A stretch of DNA of 64,000 bases from the NCBI RefSeq assembly GCF_036417845.1, contig NC_089990.1, positions 3,608,001 through 3,672,000 of the forward strand, given 5' to 3'. The translations under genes and the position numbers were made by a program. The notes under the pieces were generated by a model, which saw nothing but the letters and a program-made list of their open reading frames with translations, was not told where the DNA came from and searched no databases. This DNA comes from Apteryx mantelli. Lineage: Eukaryota; Chordata; Aves; Apterygiformes; Apterygidae. Shown piece after piece: positions 54,901 through 64,000 of the stretch (positions within the stretch are counted from its first letter, which is position 1; the number at the start of each line of letters is the position of its first letter).

Positions 54901-57900
54901 GTGAGAGCTGAGAGCCTGGCAGGTTGTTCCTGTGTCAGGGAGCACCCCGGGTGTGCAGAGATAACACTCAACAGAGCAGATGTCTTTCCTTGATCAAGCC
55001 GACTCCTCCCCAGGCCCAGCAAGGTCAGCCCCAAGCTGCAGAGGACATCTCTCTCCCAGCTTGCCCTCGCTTACCCTGAGAGGGGCTGCAGGCTGTAACT
55101 TGTGCAAAACACACCCTGCTCCAGCTGAGATCTCCATCTGGCAAAGAACCCTATGACCCTGCTACCAAGTCAGCCCCAAACCACATAGCCTGCATCAGCA
55201 GAGTTACATCGGGACTGGTGACAAGTGTCATTGCCAAGCAGTGCTGACTAAGGTGTTTCTGCTGAGATATCGCCCTTGCATCACCTCTCCCTGAAGGAAG
55301 TGGGGCAGCCTCAGGAACTAATCGCCTGTGCTATCTAGAGTAGGACCTTCCACAAAGGGGAACTCAACCCACATCCCCGGGCTGCAAAAGTACAGGCAGC
55401 AAGCACGCATCCCTGCCGTGTGGGGCCCTCCGGCTAGGAGGGTAAGATGATTCACCACCTTCTCTCCCTGCTCAGAGGGTGCTGGCCCTGGAGACCTGGG
55501 TGACAGAGCTGCCTCTGTGGGGCATGGACAGTGGCATTTGGGAAAACGGAGCAAAGCAGTTCCTGATCTCCCGTGGCCTCCCCAAGACCATCCTTCTGAG
55601 TCTGTACCTTTAGCATTAATGAGAAAGGACAAAGCTGTCCAGGTCAGGCAAAAGGAAAGCAGACTTCTGGGAAAAAGGGGAAAAGATGGCAGAGCTGCCT
55701 CGAGGAGCAGTCCTTTGCGGTGGCCGCACAAACTCGCTCTCACCTGTCGAGAGATGCTGGCTTCACCGGGGCATAGTCCCAGTCCATTTCCTCAGCTGCA
55801 ATGTAATGAGTCCAGGTCACAGGTTCCTCCTTGGCAAAAGAGCGCACTTGGATCACATGATAAGAAGCTTCCTCATCTTCTTCAGGGTACTCCATGTCGT
55901 CTGGCTCGTCTGATGGCTCCCCCATCTTCATCAGGCGCTCCTCCTCTGGGCACTCTTCCACCCTCACAAAGGCTTCCATGCCAGCTGGGTTCAAATGGGC
56001 CGGGCAGAAAGGGTCACAGTGACTTATCTGCACAGACATTCATTCCCCCCAGCTTTCTGCTTGGGATATGTCCTGCTCCGCTACTATCCTCATCAAATGT
56101 GCCACCTTGGTCCAGGGCCAGATTCTATGTGGCTGTAACTCTGCCCAGCAAGAATGGCCTGGGAGCGGCATCACTGCACAGAGCCCTGAGCCCAGGCCAT
56201 CTCCCAAACTTTTTTCCCCCCAATCTCTTGCAGAATAAGGTTACCTTGCTGATGGGATGGTATCTGGCAGAACATCCGAAACCAGCCAGTTGTTCCTGGC
56301 ATGGTCTGGGCCGTGAGATATGTGGCAGGGGAGATTTCCAGGCTGCTGAGACGGTGGTTCCTCACCAGGAACGTGTGGCCTTCGAGGAAGATGGAGTGTA
56401 CTTCTGGCCCAGTGCCCAACCCAATCACATGCCAGTAGACCTGCTTCTTGAGGCACAGTGTGAGACCTGACAGGAGAGAAGGAAAGCACCCCCACCGTCA
56501 GCGCTGCATCCATCCCTTGTCCCGACTCTCAGTGGTGCAAGGATGCAAATCCTGAAGCGTGCTGAGCACAGCGCCCTGCCCCACAGGGTGATGGCTTCAG
56601 CTGGCGGGGGTGACTGCCTCTGTGTCTGGGTGCTGTGCATACAAACTAAGGAGGTATAGGTGACCCCACCTATCCGGCAGCTCCCACCTATAAGTTAGCT
56701 GACAGAGGTGTCTCTAGGGAGGACCCAGCCTGATGCTTTTCCAGCTTCAGCAGTCATCTGGAAGTCAATACAAAATCAACCGCTGCCAAAATTGGGGAAG
56801 ACCCACTGACTGGCACCGTCAAATGTAAACGGGGAATGTGCGAACAAAAGAGAGCCAAAGGCCACATCATCCAGCTGAAATAAGGCCAAATTTACAGAAC
56901 AGGGGACTGGACCCTGGGAAGGGACTGAGGGATGCGTGCTTGTGTGAGCTCACTGCAAGATGCAGTGGCAAAAGGGGTAAATGAGGTCCTTGATTCTATA
57001 AATAGGGGGAACAGGGAACTGGAAAAGGGAAATATTTGCCTGGTCACAGCACTGGCAAGCCTGATATTAAAACATTGCATCCAGGGCAGGGCTCCAGTAT
57101 GTCTTCAGTAGGAGTTGAAACACCCAAAAAAGGGCACAGAGAGGTCACTAGATTTATTTGAAGGCTGGAGAAAATTCCTTCCTCAGAGAGATTCAAAGAG
57201 CTCAGTCTACTTAGCAAATGGGAGATGACTTGACTGTGTTGTGAAAGTATTTTCCTGGGAAGAAATTACTGTGTGCCAAGGGGCTCTGTAATCTAGTGAG
57301 AAAGAGAATAACAAGCTCCTGAAAGCTGAAGTTGGACAAAACCAGATACAGAGACAACCACTTGTCTGCAGCGCTGAGCACCATAGGTGGTTGCAATAAA
57401 CCCCAACAGCCCGGGAGGAGACAGGGTGGAGGGTCCGCTCCTGGGGCCGTTGGGAAGCTTTCCACTGAACGCCTTTCAGGTCGGGTCCCACAGCCAGATG
57501 GGAGTTGCTGGGCAGAGGGGTAATGCACTGTGCCGGAGCGGCTGACCAAGAAGTCTGCTCAGCTTTTAAGCTCCATGGATCCACCAAGCCAGGGAATTTA
57601 GGGGAGTTTTGCTTTTGCCTTTTATTGGAGAAAGCTCAGACCCAGGTGGGAGGTTTCAGGGTGTGCTTCATCAGGGTTGCTGATGGTAATGAGTCTCCTG
57701 ACAATATTTTCCAGTTTCCCTTGGAGATTTTCACTCCCAGGTAACTCTGGACTTTCTCCCAGAAGAATACCAGAAACTTTGCCAGTGGTGCCAATGAGAG
57801 CACGACTGGCTTTTTCTTTTGCTTGATGGAAGCTCTCCAAATCCCATGGAGGTGTGCTGTCAGAGCCAGGTTGGTTGGTGCTGAATTCTCCCCTCTCCCC

Positions 57901-60900
57901 TCTACCTCCAGTCTAGTTCATAAGACCACAAAAGAGGAAGCTCTTTGCTATCCCTACAGCTTCTGAAGACCTCAGAGGAGGTCAGTATCCACCACGCCTG
58001 GCAACACAGACAGCAGGAAATGGGTCCTGCCCCAGAGAGCTTCATTCTAAGTGAGCAAGGCAGATAAAGGAGGGAAGACATGATATTCCCTCCATGGGTG
58101 AACACACTGCCTAATAGATCCATCACCTGGAAACCCCCTTGATGTCCCTTCTCACGTTCTTTCACAAGCCACCTCGTCCCCCGAACTTACAGACCTCACT
58201 ACATCCCTGTTCCCAGGCCCAGCACCTCTCGTGTCCTCCTTCCCTTTCACTGGCGCATGGGTACCTACCAGGCAGTGAGCCATTAATGTAGCCGTTGATG
58301 GTGTGCAGCTCCGTCCTGTTGTGTGCCAGGGGCTGAGCAGCTTCTGGGGAGCTGGCCTCAGAGTACCAGCTTTTCCCTGCGGAGAGAAGACAACGCAGCC
58401 AGCTTTCGCTTGAGAACATTTCAAAGAATTACGAAACCCTCCTGCCATGGTAAGACAGTCTGAAAACCAAAATCCGGGGAGGTCAGTGATGCACAGCGTT
58501 TATTGAAAATCCGCAGCAGGCCTGGCCATGGTCCTGCGCGAATGTGGCTGTGACCACCACATGCGATGGAGCATTACTCGCCACCGGCTGCAGCTCGCGC
58601 GATGGGGACGAGGCCAGGGCGGGAACCAGGGGAGGGCTGCAAGCTCCCCGCACCTGGGACACGGAGGAAGGAGCTGCAGCATTGCGCTAGGAGCCCAGGG
58701 ACTCCTGCTGCTGTGCAGGAGCTTGGCTGGGTGCCTGTGCAAGGCTCGAACACTTGGGAGGCAGTGTGGGAGCAGAGCAGCTGCACTCATGCCACAGTCA
58801 GAACTTGGGCCCTGGACCAGGCTGAATTCAGGGGCTGACACAGGGTGACAGGCCCAGCCAGGCCACTCTGGGGCAGTTACCTTCATCAAACACTGCGAAG
58901 AGCATCACAAACTCTTGCTCTGCATTCCGGGTCCCATCACTCGCCAGGGTCCCTGCAAGACGCAACAGGTTCGCTTTGAAGGCCAGCATGTGCCATGCCC
59001 ATCTCCCCAGGGAATCCCCTTTCTCCCCTCCCAAGAACAGGTAAATCAAGGCCAGGCTTTGCACCGCTTGTTTTGTCCCTTCTCACAAGGTCACTGGCTG
59101 ACACAGAGCTGTTTCCAGCCTGCACTCCCCAAAAGCCCACGGCCGAGAGGCAGCTGCCCTGGCAGGCACCAAAAGGTCAGTTTGTCCTGCCTTGGCTCTC
59201 AGGATTCAGTTAGTCACCTGGAACAGCCCGTGGTATCTAGCTCCCTCCTCAGCACCATCATCTGCACTAGCCGTCTAGACTTTCTTCAGTCAGTGGAGAA
59301 ACTCCTTGTGGCGAGTCATCCGAGCCACAGCAGACGGCTACCTTGGGAGGAGATGACTCATGCCCTAGATGTGCCAGTCCCTCTCCGGTGACTGCAAAGG
59401 GGGTCTGGACAACTACCTCGAGGAGACAGCTCAACCAGGGGAGATTGATTGCACCCCAGGATCACGTCTTGGTCCATTGCATCCCAGAGAGTATTAAAAA
59501 TCATCATCTCCACATTCACCAAAGGAGAGGACTTGGAAGGAGAGCAAGCACAGGTATTGTGGACTAGGCAATGTCCTGTGCATGCAGCCTCTCCCCTGCC
59601 TGATCCTTAACCCTTGCCAATACAAACTTTCCTTTGGTTCTTCCAACAAAGCCCCGTTTGGCAAAGTGCCCCGGCTGACACTGAACGGACACAGCTTGGT
59701 GAAGCTTTGAAGGGAAGACAGCCAAATATCTATGCTTCCATACCAATTCGTCTTGTGCATATATAAGATTCCGATACAAGACAGAGGATTAACTGAAATC
59801 TTGTAAAGGAAAGAAGAAACAAGGTTCTCTCTAGCAGTGAAATCCAAAGGTCATTTTGCTTGTGGGCAGAGAAGGGACTCTTTGGGGGAAAGAACCAATC
59901 CCCAAATGTGATGCTGTTGACCACAGCTCACTGACCCCGCTGTCGTGTTCAGCCTCTGGAAGGGGTCTTCAATTTTTCCAGTTTTCAATCATGATCATAC
60001 TTGACCTGCCCCTGTCCTGCGCTGCCCTTACCAGGTCGGCACACAAGCAGGGCTCCGATCAAACCAGAGTTGGTGTCCTTCACGCTGTCGGTGTTGGAGG
60101 AGTAGGAGTGGGTCAGGCATGGGGAATCACCATCCGTCGGACCCTGGTCTTGCTGGATTTCCCAGATGTACGTGTGCATCTTCCCTGGATCCACCCTGTC
60201 TCCTTCCTTCTCCAGCTGGCTGGTCTCATCCTCATACCCTGCCCCTAAAGGCAAAGGAACAACCCAATTTCACTGAAGCTTCATCCCCTTGCATGGCATG
60301 TCTTGCCACAAGGACACAGACTCCACATCCCCAGGGACAGCTGTCCCCAGGGGCAGCCCCACTTCCATTTCACGCTTATCGTGTTGGAGAAGGTCACAGG
60401 CTTTCCTATTGCCCTGAAGGCACTGAGCTCCCCCTTTGCTCCTCGCATCCTTGTTGCATTCCTCCCAGCGGCAAGCAACCGCGAGGCCGGACTCACCCTC
60501 CGACACCTTCCAGTAGGACACACCGACGGCATGGAGGTTGTACGGGCGGGAGGCCAGGTTCTTAAAAGTGATCACCACCGTGTCGTAGACTTCTGCTCGG
60601 ATGGTGGGGCCCAGGAGACCTGCAGGGGGAAGACGGCGGGGTGAGGCGGCTGGGCTGTCAGCACTGGGACCAGGGGAGCTTGGGCTTTCCACTTGCACCA
60701 TCAGTGGCCGTCCCCTGCACAGCACAGCAGCCTCAGCTGCTCCAGCACCAGCAAGACTCACCGCACCCCCAGCGGCTGAGCCATACTGGGAATTTCCCAA
60801 ACTCTCCTATTCCTGGCCAAAGAGCTGCTAGTCTCAGCCGCCTTCCGACCCAGGGTAAATACAGCCGCTGTCGCGGGGGAGCTGGAGCTCACCACGCTGC

Positions 60901-61041
60901 AGGTGCTTCTTACCCATCCACGCCGGCTTGCGTTTGGGCTGCGTGAACGAGGCATCGGGGTATTCCACAAACACGGCTTTCCTGTACCGCGGCGGGACGC
61001 CGGGCGTGGGAGGCGGCGGCGGGTCCGGCCGCCCCGACGCA
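36764..61041 (-). CDS. F8: F8, coagulation factor VIII (exons 2-26; exon 1 outside or not found)
   Basis: Factor VIII is a secreted plasma cofactor. Cut by thrombin, it holds factor IXa on phospholipid to activate factor X. The 25 exons, listed singly, join without a frame break to 2,141 codons plus TGA, and most equal the human exon lengths to the base. Order: A1 (exons 2-8), acidic a1, A2 (8-14), a2, B domain (14), a3, A3 (14-19), C1 (20-23), C2 (24-26). Thrombin-type sites are kept at a1/A2 (VIQVR/SF), a2/B (LQPR/GF) and a3/A3 (HDPR/SFQ). The B domain is shorter than in human but has about 16 N-glycosylation sequons. Human F8 is about 187 kb; here it takes 25 kb. Exon 1, with the signal peptide, should lie above 61,041. 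Confidence 0.97.
37195..37371 (-). CDS. F8: F8 exon 25: C2
   Basis: 177 bp, as in human. It encodes [20 protein letters not shown] and [18 protein letters not shown]. The human membrane-spike Leu2251-Leu2252 pair is Val-Phe here, so hydrophobic character is kept. Confidence 0.97.
37952..38100 (-). CDS. F8: F8 exon 24: start of C2
   Basis: 149 bp, as in human. It encodes [20 protein letters not shown] and [20 protein letters not shown]. The first C2 spike (human Met2199-Phe2200) reads Val-Leu. Confidence 0.96.
39041..39185 (-). CDS. F8: F8 exon 23: end of C1
   Basis: 145 bp, as in human. It encodes [20 protein letters not shown] and [13 protein letters not shown], the last C1 strands with the closing cysteine. 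The donor is GTACGT. Confidence 0.97.
40002..40157 (-). CDS. F8: F8 exon 22: C1
   Basis: 156 bp, as in human. It encodes [34 protein letters not shown] and KGNSTSTQM, nearly identical to the human exon. Confidence 0.97.
40158..40666 (-). other. F8: F8 intron 22, only 509 bp
   Basis: Human intron 22 is over 30 kb and holds the nested F8A1 gene and a CpG island. Here the intron has no recognisable nested gene or island. Confidence 0.85.
40667..40752 (-). CDS. F8: F8 exon 21: C1
   Basis: 86 bp, as in human. It encodes [20 protein letters not shown] and DRSNAWIQ. Confidence 0.96.
41132..41203 (-). CDS. F8: F8 exon 20: start of C1
   Basis: 72 bp, as in human. It encodes [20 protein letters not shown] and GQY, with the first C1 cysteine. 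Confidence 0.95.
41204..42139 (-). other. F8: F8 intron 19
   Basis: 936 bp with no recognised element. The A3-C1 boundary falls here. Confidence 0.6.
42140..42256 (-). CDS. F8: F8 exon 19: end of A3
   Basis: 117 bp, as in human. It encodes [20 protein letters not shown] and [18 protein letters not shown]. Confidence 0.97.
42466..42648 (-). CDS. F8: F8 exon 18: A3
   Basis: 183 bp, as in human. It encodes [35 protein letters not shown] and YNLYPG, a cupredoxin subdomain of A3. Confidence 0.97.
42779..43007 (-). CDS. F8: F8 exon 17: A3
   Basis: 229 bp, as in human. It encodes [18 protein letters not shown] and [20 protein letters not shown]. It continues in frame from exon 16, which ends at codon ...DL. 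Confidence 0.97.
43601..43807 (-). CDS. F8: F8 exon 16: A3
   Basis: It encodes [20 protein letters not shown] and [20 protein letters not shown]. Two codons shorter than human. Confidence 0.96.
44684..44849 (-). CDS. F8: F8 exon 15: A3
   Basis: It encodes [20 protein letters not shown] and [20 protein letters not shown]. The donor GTGAAT is weak at +4. A G11 run follows in the intron (44,633-44,643). Confidence 0.95.
45409..48043 (-). CDS. F8: F8 exon 14: end of A2, a2, whole B domain, a3, start of A3
   Basis: A 2,635-bp open exon (3,106 bp in human). It starts [16 protein letters not shown] (A2). An acidic, tyrosine-bearing a2 ([20 protein letters not shown]) follows, then the thrombin-type PR/GFS, at once followed by the basic cluster KRKRWRR. 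The B domain is Ser/Thr-rich and poorly conserved, with about 16 Asn-X-Ser/Thr sequons. Near its end lies AEKRSR, a furin-like site. The a3 region ([23 protein letters not shown]) keeps the two tyrosine contexts that in human are sulfated for von Willebrand factor binding. It ends in A3 ([13 protein letters not shown]). Confidence 0.96.
48044..49508 (-). other. F8: F8 intron 13
   Basis: 1.47 kb with no recognised gene. Short open frames lack similarity. Confidence 0.6.
49509..49718 (-). CDS. F8: F8 exon 13: A2
   Basis: 210 bp, as in human. It encodes [40 protein letters not shown] and [15 protein letters not shown]. Confidence 0.97.
49921..50071 (-). CDS. F8: F8 exon 12: A2
   Basis: 151 bp. 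It encodes [20 protein letters not shown] and ISNMMHS. It borders the Arg562-type site encoded at the end of exon 11. Confidence 0.97.
50420..50631 (-). CDS. F8: F8 exon 11: A2
   Basis: It encodes [40 protein letters not shown] and Q. The DQRGN of the human Arg562 activated-protein-C site is kept. One codon shorter than human. Confidence 0.97.
50632..53205 (-). other. F8: F8 intron 10, 2.6 kb
   Basis: The largest F8 intron fully inside the window. It holds a G13 run (51,837-51,849) and a MIR-like relic (52,442-52,545), and no recognised gene. Confidence 0.65.
52442..52545 (+). mobile_element. MIR-type SINE relic
   Basis: It reads CCACCTCTGACACTGCTTTG, then CTGGGTGACCTTTGGCCAAT and TTGGTTTCCCCATAAGG. 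This follows the MIR consensus order (CTCTGCCACT ... GTGACCTTGGGCAA ... CAGTTTCCCCAT). Confidence 0.65.
53206..53299 (-). CDS. F8: F8 exon 10: A2
   Basis: 94 bp, as in human. It encodes [20 protein letters not shown] and [12 protein letters not shown]. Confidence 0.96.
53300..54302 (-). other. F8: F8 intron 9
   Basis: 1.0 kb with no recognised gene. It shares a 15-mer, AAGTCAAGTGGTCAAT-like, with the SMIM9 intron (about 31,678 and 53,880); too short to assign to a repeat family. Confidence 0.5.
54303..54477 (-). CDS. F8: F8 exon 9: start of A2
   Basis: It encodes [35 protein letters not shown] and [14 protein letters not shown]. One codon longer than human, with a different N-terminal stretch. 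Confidence 0.95.
54478..55743 (-). other. F8: F8 intron 8
   Basis: 1.27 kb with no recognised element. Confidence 0.55.
55744..55984 (-). CDS. F8: F8 exon 8: end of A1, a1, start of A2
   Basis: It encodes [20 protein letters not shown], the acidic a1 ([18 protein letters not shown]), the thrombin-type [11 protein letters not shown], and [16 protein letters not shown] of A2. It is 21 bp shorter than human, the loss falling in a1. The arginine matching human Arg336 is not evident. Confidence 0.96.
56245..56466 (-). CDS. F8: F8 exon 7: A1
   Basis: 222 bp, as in human. It encodes [40 protein letters not shown] and [10 protein letters not shown]. Confidence 0.97.
56467..58268 (-). other. F8: F8 intron 6, 1.8 kb, with LINE relic
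   Basis: It holds the CR1-type fragment at about 56,880-57,400. A stretch near 58,010-58,060 (CCTGCCCCAGAGAGCTTCATTCTAAG) looks like another old interspersed repeat. No exon was seen. Confidence 0.6.
56880..57400 (+). mobile_element. CR1-type LINE 3' fragment
   Basis: Successive blocks match the remembered 3' coding part of sauropsid CR1 elements, in the right order: GGTCCTTGATTCTATAAATAGGGG, CACAGCACTGG, GGCTGGAGAAAATTCCTTCCT, CAGAGAGATTCAAAGAGCTCAGTCTACTTAGC, GATGACTTGACTGTG and GAAAGCTGAAGTTGGACAAA. It is a diverged, dead copy in sense orientation to the plus strand, opposite to F8. Boundaries are approximate. Confidence 0.75.
58269..58376 (-). CDS. F8: F8 exon 6: A1
   Basis: 108 bp (117 in human). 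It encodes [20 protein letters not shown] and [13 protein letters not shown]. The shortening is in a surface loop. Confidence 0.95.
58881..58952 (-). CDS. F8: F8 exon 5: A1
   Basis: 72 bp (69 in human). It encodes [20 protein letters not shown] and FDE. Confidence 0.94.
58953..60031 (-). other. F8: F8 intron 4
   Basis: 1.08 kb with no recognised element. Confidence 0.55.
60032..60244 (-). CDS. F8: F8 exon 4: A1
   Basis: 213 bp, as in human. It encodes [40 protein letters not shown] and [12 protein letters not shown], part of the A1 calcium-binding region. Confidence 0.97.
60497..60619 (-). CDS. F8: F8 exon 3: A1
   Basis: 123 bp, as in human. It encodes [20 protein letters not shown] and [20 protein letters not shown]. 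Confidence 0.97.
60914..61041 (-). CDS. F8: F8 exon 2: A1
   Basis: 128 bp (122 in human). A proline-rich insert-like start ([18 protein letters not shown]) precedes [20 protein letters not shown] and PAWMG. Its first base completes a codon split after two bases, as at the human exon 1/2 border. Confidence 0.94.
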
Positions 61042-64000
61042 CTGCGAGAGGAAGGAAAAGCCAGCGATGACCGCGCGGCCTTGTTCACCCAAGGGCTGCG
61101 AGCATCCTCTTCCTCCCCCTTCCCGACAGCTCGCCGCTGCCGTGCCAGCCCCAGGCATCGCTCACCCTGTTGTGTCCCCCGCGCTTCCTGACCGCTGTCA
61201 GGTGTGCTTGAAAACGTCTCGCTCGGCTCACTGATGCTAACGGGGCGGTGATTAATGTCACGGCATTAATCACCATGGAGTAAGAGGCGATGCCAGGAGG
61301 CACCGCGCCATGCCCGGAGGATGCGCCAGCTGCAGCAGCGAGCGTGCACAGCCGCGGGCACCGCCGGCTGCCAGAGCTGCCTGGCTTCACGCTTCCCCCG
61401 CGAGCTGGAAAACGGGGTGCAGCAGCCCTGCGGCGCCGTCCCCCTGCACCCTCGCGTGGGGCGGCCGCCTCCCGTAACCTCTAGCTTCCTCCCCGGCTCC
61501 CCCCCGGAAGAGCGACGGTGTCGGGCTGCACGGCAGGTTGCTGCAATTCGCTCGGTGGTTAGAGCGACGTCCCCAGATTCATTTCTTTTCTGACCTAACT
61601 GGGATTTACAGCCGGTCCCTAAGAAACTGCTTCTTGGAGTGGGAAGATAAAGGAGGCTCGAATGTTGTTCACACCCCACCTATCTCTGGTGGCCACTTTC
61701 TGTCTGTAAGCGGCTTAACAGACCCGTTTTCCAGCAGGAATCCAGCGCGTTTATCAGGATAACAAAGCTATTAATTTCTCCAGGGATTTTACAGCCTGCC
61801 TTATCAGTCCCAGCCCGGGGACTGAGACCATTTCCAGTAAGCAGCCTTCCAGCCTTGTTTTGTTTGCAGCAAAAGCCAGGTGGTATTTTCTTCTCCCTTC
61901 AGAAATAGCAAGGCTGGCTCTCCCTCTATGACTAAGCCTTCATGCAAGTAGCAGCTCCCTGTTTGACTCTTCCTCGAGTGGAAGAGGAAGGAGCCAGGGT
62001 GACTCAGAAGTTTATAGGAAAGGGCAACGCATGCACTCACCCCCGGGCCACTGGTTCGAATCCTGCCTGCGCAGGCAGGGCGCTGTCAGGAGCGCACGAT
62101 GGGCAAAGCAGGGTTAGAGCTTGCTGAGCCCCAGCTGGGCTTGCGCCTTTTCCCCGGGCATACCGAGCTCCCGGCTTTGCCGTCAAAGCCATAACCCTCC
62201 GTCCAGGCTGGGACACAGCGCCGGTCTCCCGGGCTGAACTCATGCCAGGAGGCAGCAATGTGCCCGCGCTTGGGTTGGCAGCCAGCAGGAGCACAGCTCG
62301 GGGCTGTCCGGTGTCGGGAAGCTGGACCTTAATCTTGGCTCGCAGAAAACCCAGCTTTGGAAGTACATCTCTGAGCTATGAGGGCCTGGTGCCGCTAATT
62401 TGGAAGCAAACAAGCCAGAAATCCCTCCGGAGCCGGTGGGATTTCACTGGCACAAAAGCAGTCCCATGCCCTGCGATGCCGCTGGGCTGGTCGGGAGCAG
62501 GTCCTGGGGCGCCGGAGTGGCAGAGCCCACCTGCTCCCGGAGGGGACGAGGGAGTTTGGGGCGAGGGCAGCTGATCCAAGCACTTCTGGCAGCGACTCAA
62601 CGCTCCAGGTCCCCACGGACTTCCTACCCCGAGAGCAGCTGCGGCCGAGGCGGGGAGACAAGTTCCTGGCGCCTTCGATCCGCATTGTTAGCCGGACTAT
62701 CGGTTCATCTCGCGGAGCCGGGGGACAGCCAAGGTAAACAGCCCGCGCCGCTGCGGCACTCCGGGACCGTCTGGTCCCGCTTGGCCACGGGCTCTGAGCC
62801 CTGGTCGAGACCCCGCGGCCTCGGAGGACGCGGTGTTCCCGGCACTGACCCTGCCGGCGCCGGCACCTGCCGCGGGCCAGGAGTGCCGGGGCGTGCCTGA
62901 TCGCTTGGAAGGAAGAGGAGGAATCGAAACCGAGGGGACCACGTAAGCGGCTCTGGTGCATCGTAGCCCGTTCATTCATCAGAGCCTTCCACACGCACGC
63001 CGGCAAAAACACAGGGCGCGTAAAGGGGTTTCAGAAGACCTCCGAGGAGGTGCACCCTCGTGGGCTACCCCCTCTTGCCCATCTGCATCTGCGGCGGCTG
63101 TTACGGGGTGCAAGGAGGGAGGGAGAAAGGGCCGAGCACAAGATACCGTGCGGTCGTGCAGCCCCGAGGGAGGATAAAAACGGTGTAGAGGGGATCGTGA
63201 GGTTGGAACGGTGGGAGACCAGCGACGGGAGCGGGCAGCCACGAAAACCACTGCTAAAACCAAGAGCTTTGGAGTTTGAGCCTCCGCAGCCCCGAGGTCG
63301 GAGTCACATGCTGTTGCAGATGCTCCGCTCATCCCTAGGGCAGATCCAGCTCCGTGAGTCAGTCCCGTGTCAGCAACGGCGCACGCGTGTGTCATTAAAG
63401 AAATGTCAAGCCAAGGGGCCAAATTAACAGCCTGGGTAACCTCAGCTCCACCACATCCTAATATATTTGAGCGCAACGTTAGGGATATGGGGGGTGCCGG
63501 ATACGGTTTCCCGGAGCCTGGCTCCTAGCTGCTCGGCACGGCTCCTCGCCGCTCGAGCCGAGACGGAGCTGCAGGCCGCTCTCGGCTGCGGCAGCGCTGG
63601 GCCAGCGCCTCCCCGCTCGCAGCCTGCTGCCGGGGATGCGGCGCCCGGGGAAGGGGCTGCTCCGCACAGCTTGAAGCGCAGGGGAGTCAGCGGCCCGTCT
63701 CTGCTCCCTGCGGCTAGCTCGCACCGGCACGCGTCCGAGCCAGCTGTGCGTTTCCGAACAACGCCAGCCCGACGCCGAGCGGTGCCACCGCCACCTTTTT
63801 CCATTTCCCGCTCGCAGAGGTCCTGCCCGGATCACGAAGACGGGCAACCACCGCACCTCCGCCCTCCCCGGCTTGCGTGCAGGCATCAGTACGTGCCAAA
63901 ACACTAGAAACTACGGTCATTCCCTAAGGGGGAAACATCAGCCCAAGCAACGTAACGTGGGCAAAGATACAAAGGGCGAAGAGCCGGGTCTCCCGCGGGG
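61042..64000 (-). other. F8: Upstream of F8 exon 2, probably F8 intron 1
   Basis: Searched on the minus strand for the conserved mature N terminus (YYLGAVELSWDYM-like) and a signal peptide; neither was seen. The stretch 63,460-63,900 is CpG-rich and could be a promoter or island, but it has no recognised exon. Confidence 0.5.

Noticed and set aside
36764-61041. F8 pseudogene or frameshift
   Set aside because: All 25 exons keep splice sites, and lengths sum to a multiple of three with one terminal stop.
62020-62090. tRNA-like B box (GGTTCGAATCC)
   Set aside because: The flanking bases do not form a T stem and no A box or acceptor stem is visible. At most a MIR head remnant.

Overview
The window is vertebrate nuclear DNA carrying spliced protein genes. 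In order it holds DKC1 (+, 3' part), MPP1 (-, complete), SMIM9 (-, 3' end uncertain) and F8, coagulation factor VIII (-, exons 2-26). This is the DKC1-MPP1-SMIM9-F8 block known from human Xq28, here packed into 64 kb. Compact introns, CpG-rich promoters, long C/G homopolymers and an old CR1-type LINE fragment (about 56,880-57,400) point to a sauropsid. I lean towards a bird, but a crocodilian or turtle is not excluded. Recognisable MIR-type SINE relics also fit an amniote.

Layout. 1-8,160: the last eight DKC1 coding exons (303 codons), the stop at 6,832-6,834 and a 3' UTR ending near an AATAAA at 8,132. Two nearly identical 79-nt C/D-box snoRNA genes lie in two DKC1 introns. 8,650-28,242: MPP1 on the opposite strand, twelve coding exons summing to 466 codons plus stop. 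It meets DKC1 tail to tail with about 500 bp between the poly(A) sites. 28.0-28.8 kb: CpG-dense MPP1 promoter and first exon. 30,724-32,026: two SMIM9 exons (signal peptide plus one membrane segment). 35,785-61,041: F8 with its 3' UTR and 25 coding exons, whose lengths sum to an unbroken frame of 2,141 codons plus stop. F8 exon 1 was not found and probably lies beyond position 64,000.

The genes are neighbours rather than a pathway. DKC1 makes the H/ACA pseudouridine synthase and hosts snoRNAs. MPP1 makes a membrane-skeleton MAGUK scaffold. SMIM9 makes a small membrane protein of unknown role. F8 makes a secreted cofactor of the clotting cascade. I found no new biological system. The observations most worth checking are the duplicated intronic snoRNA, a basic furin-like cluster at the start of the factor VIII B domain, the apparent loss of the Arg336-type inactivation site, a CpG/CRE-like block inside an MPP1 intron, and a 0.5-kb F8 intron 22 with no nested gene.
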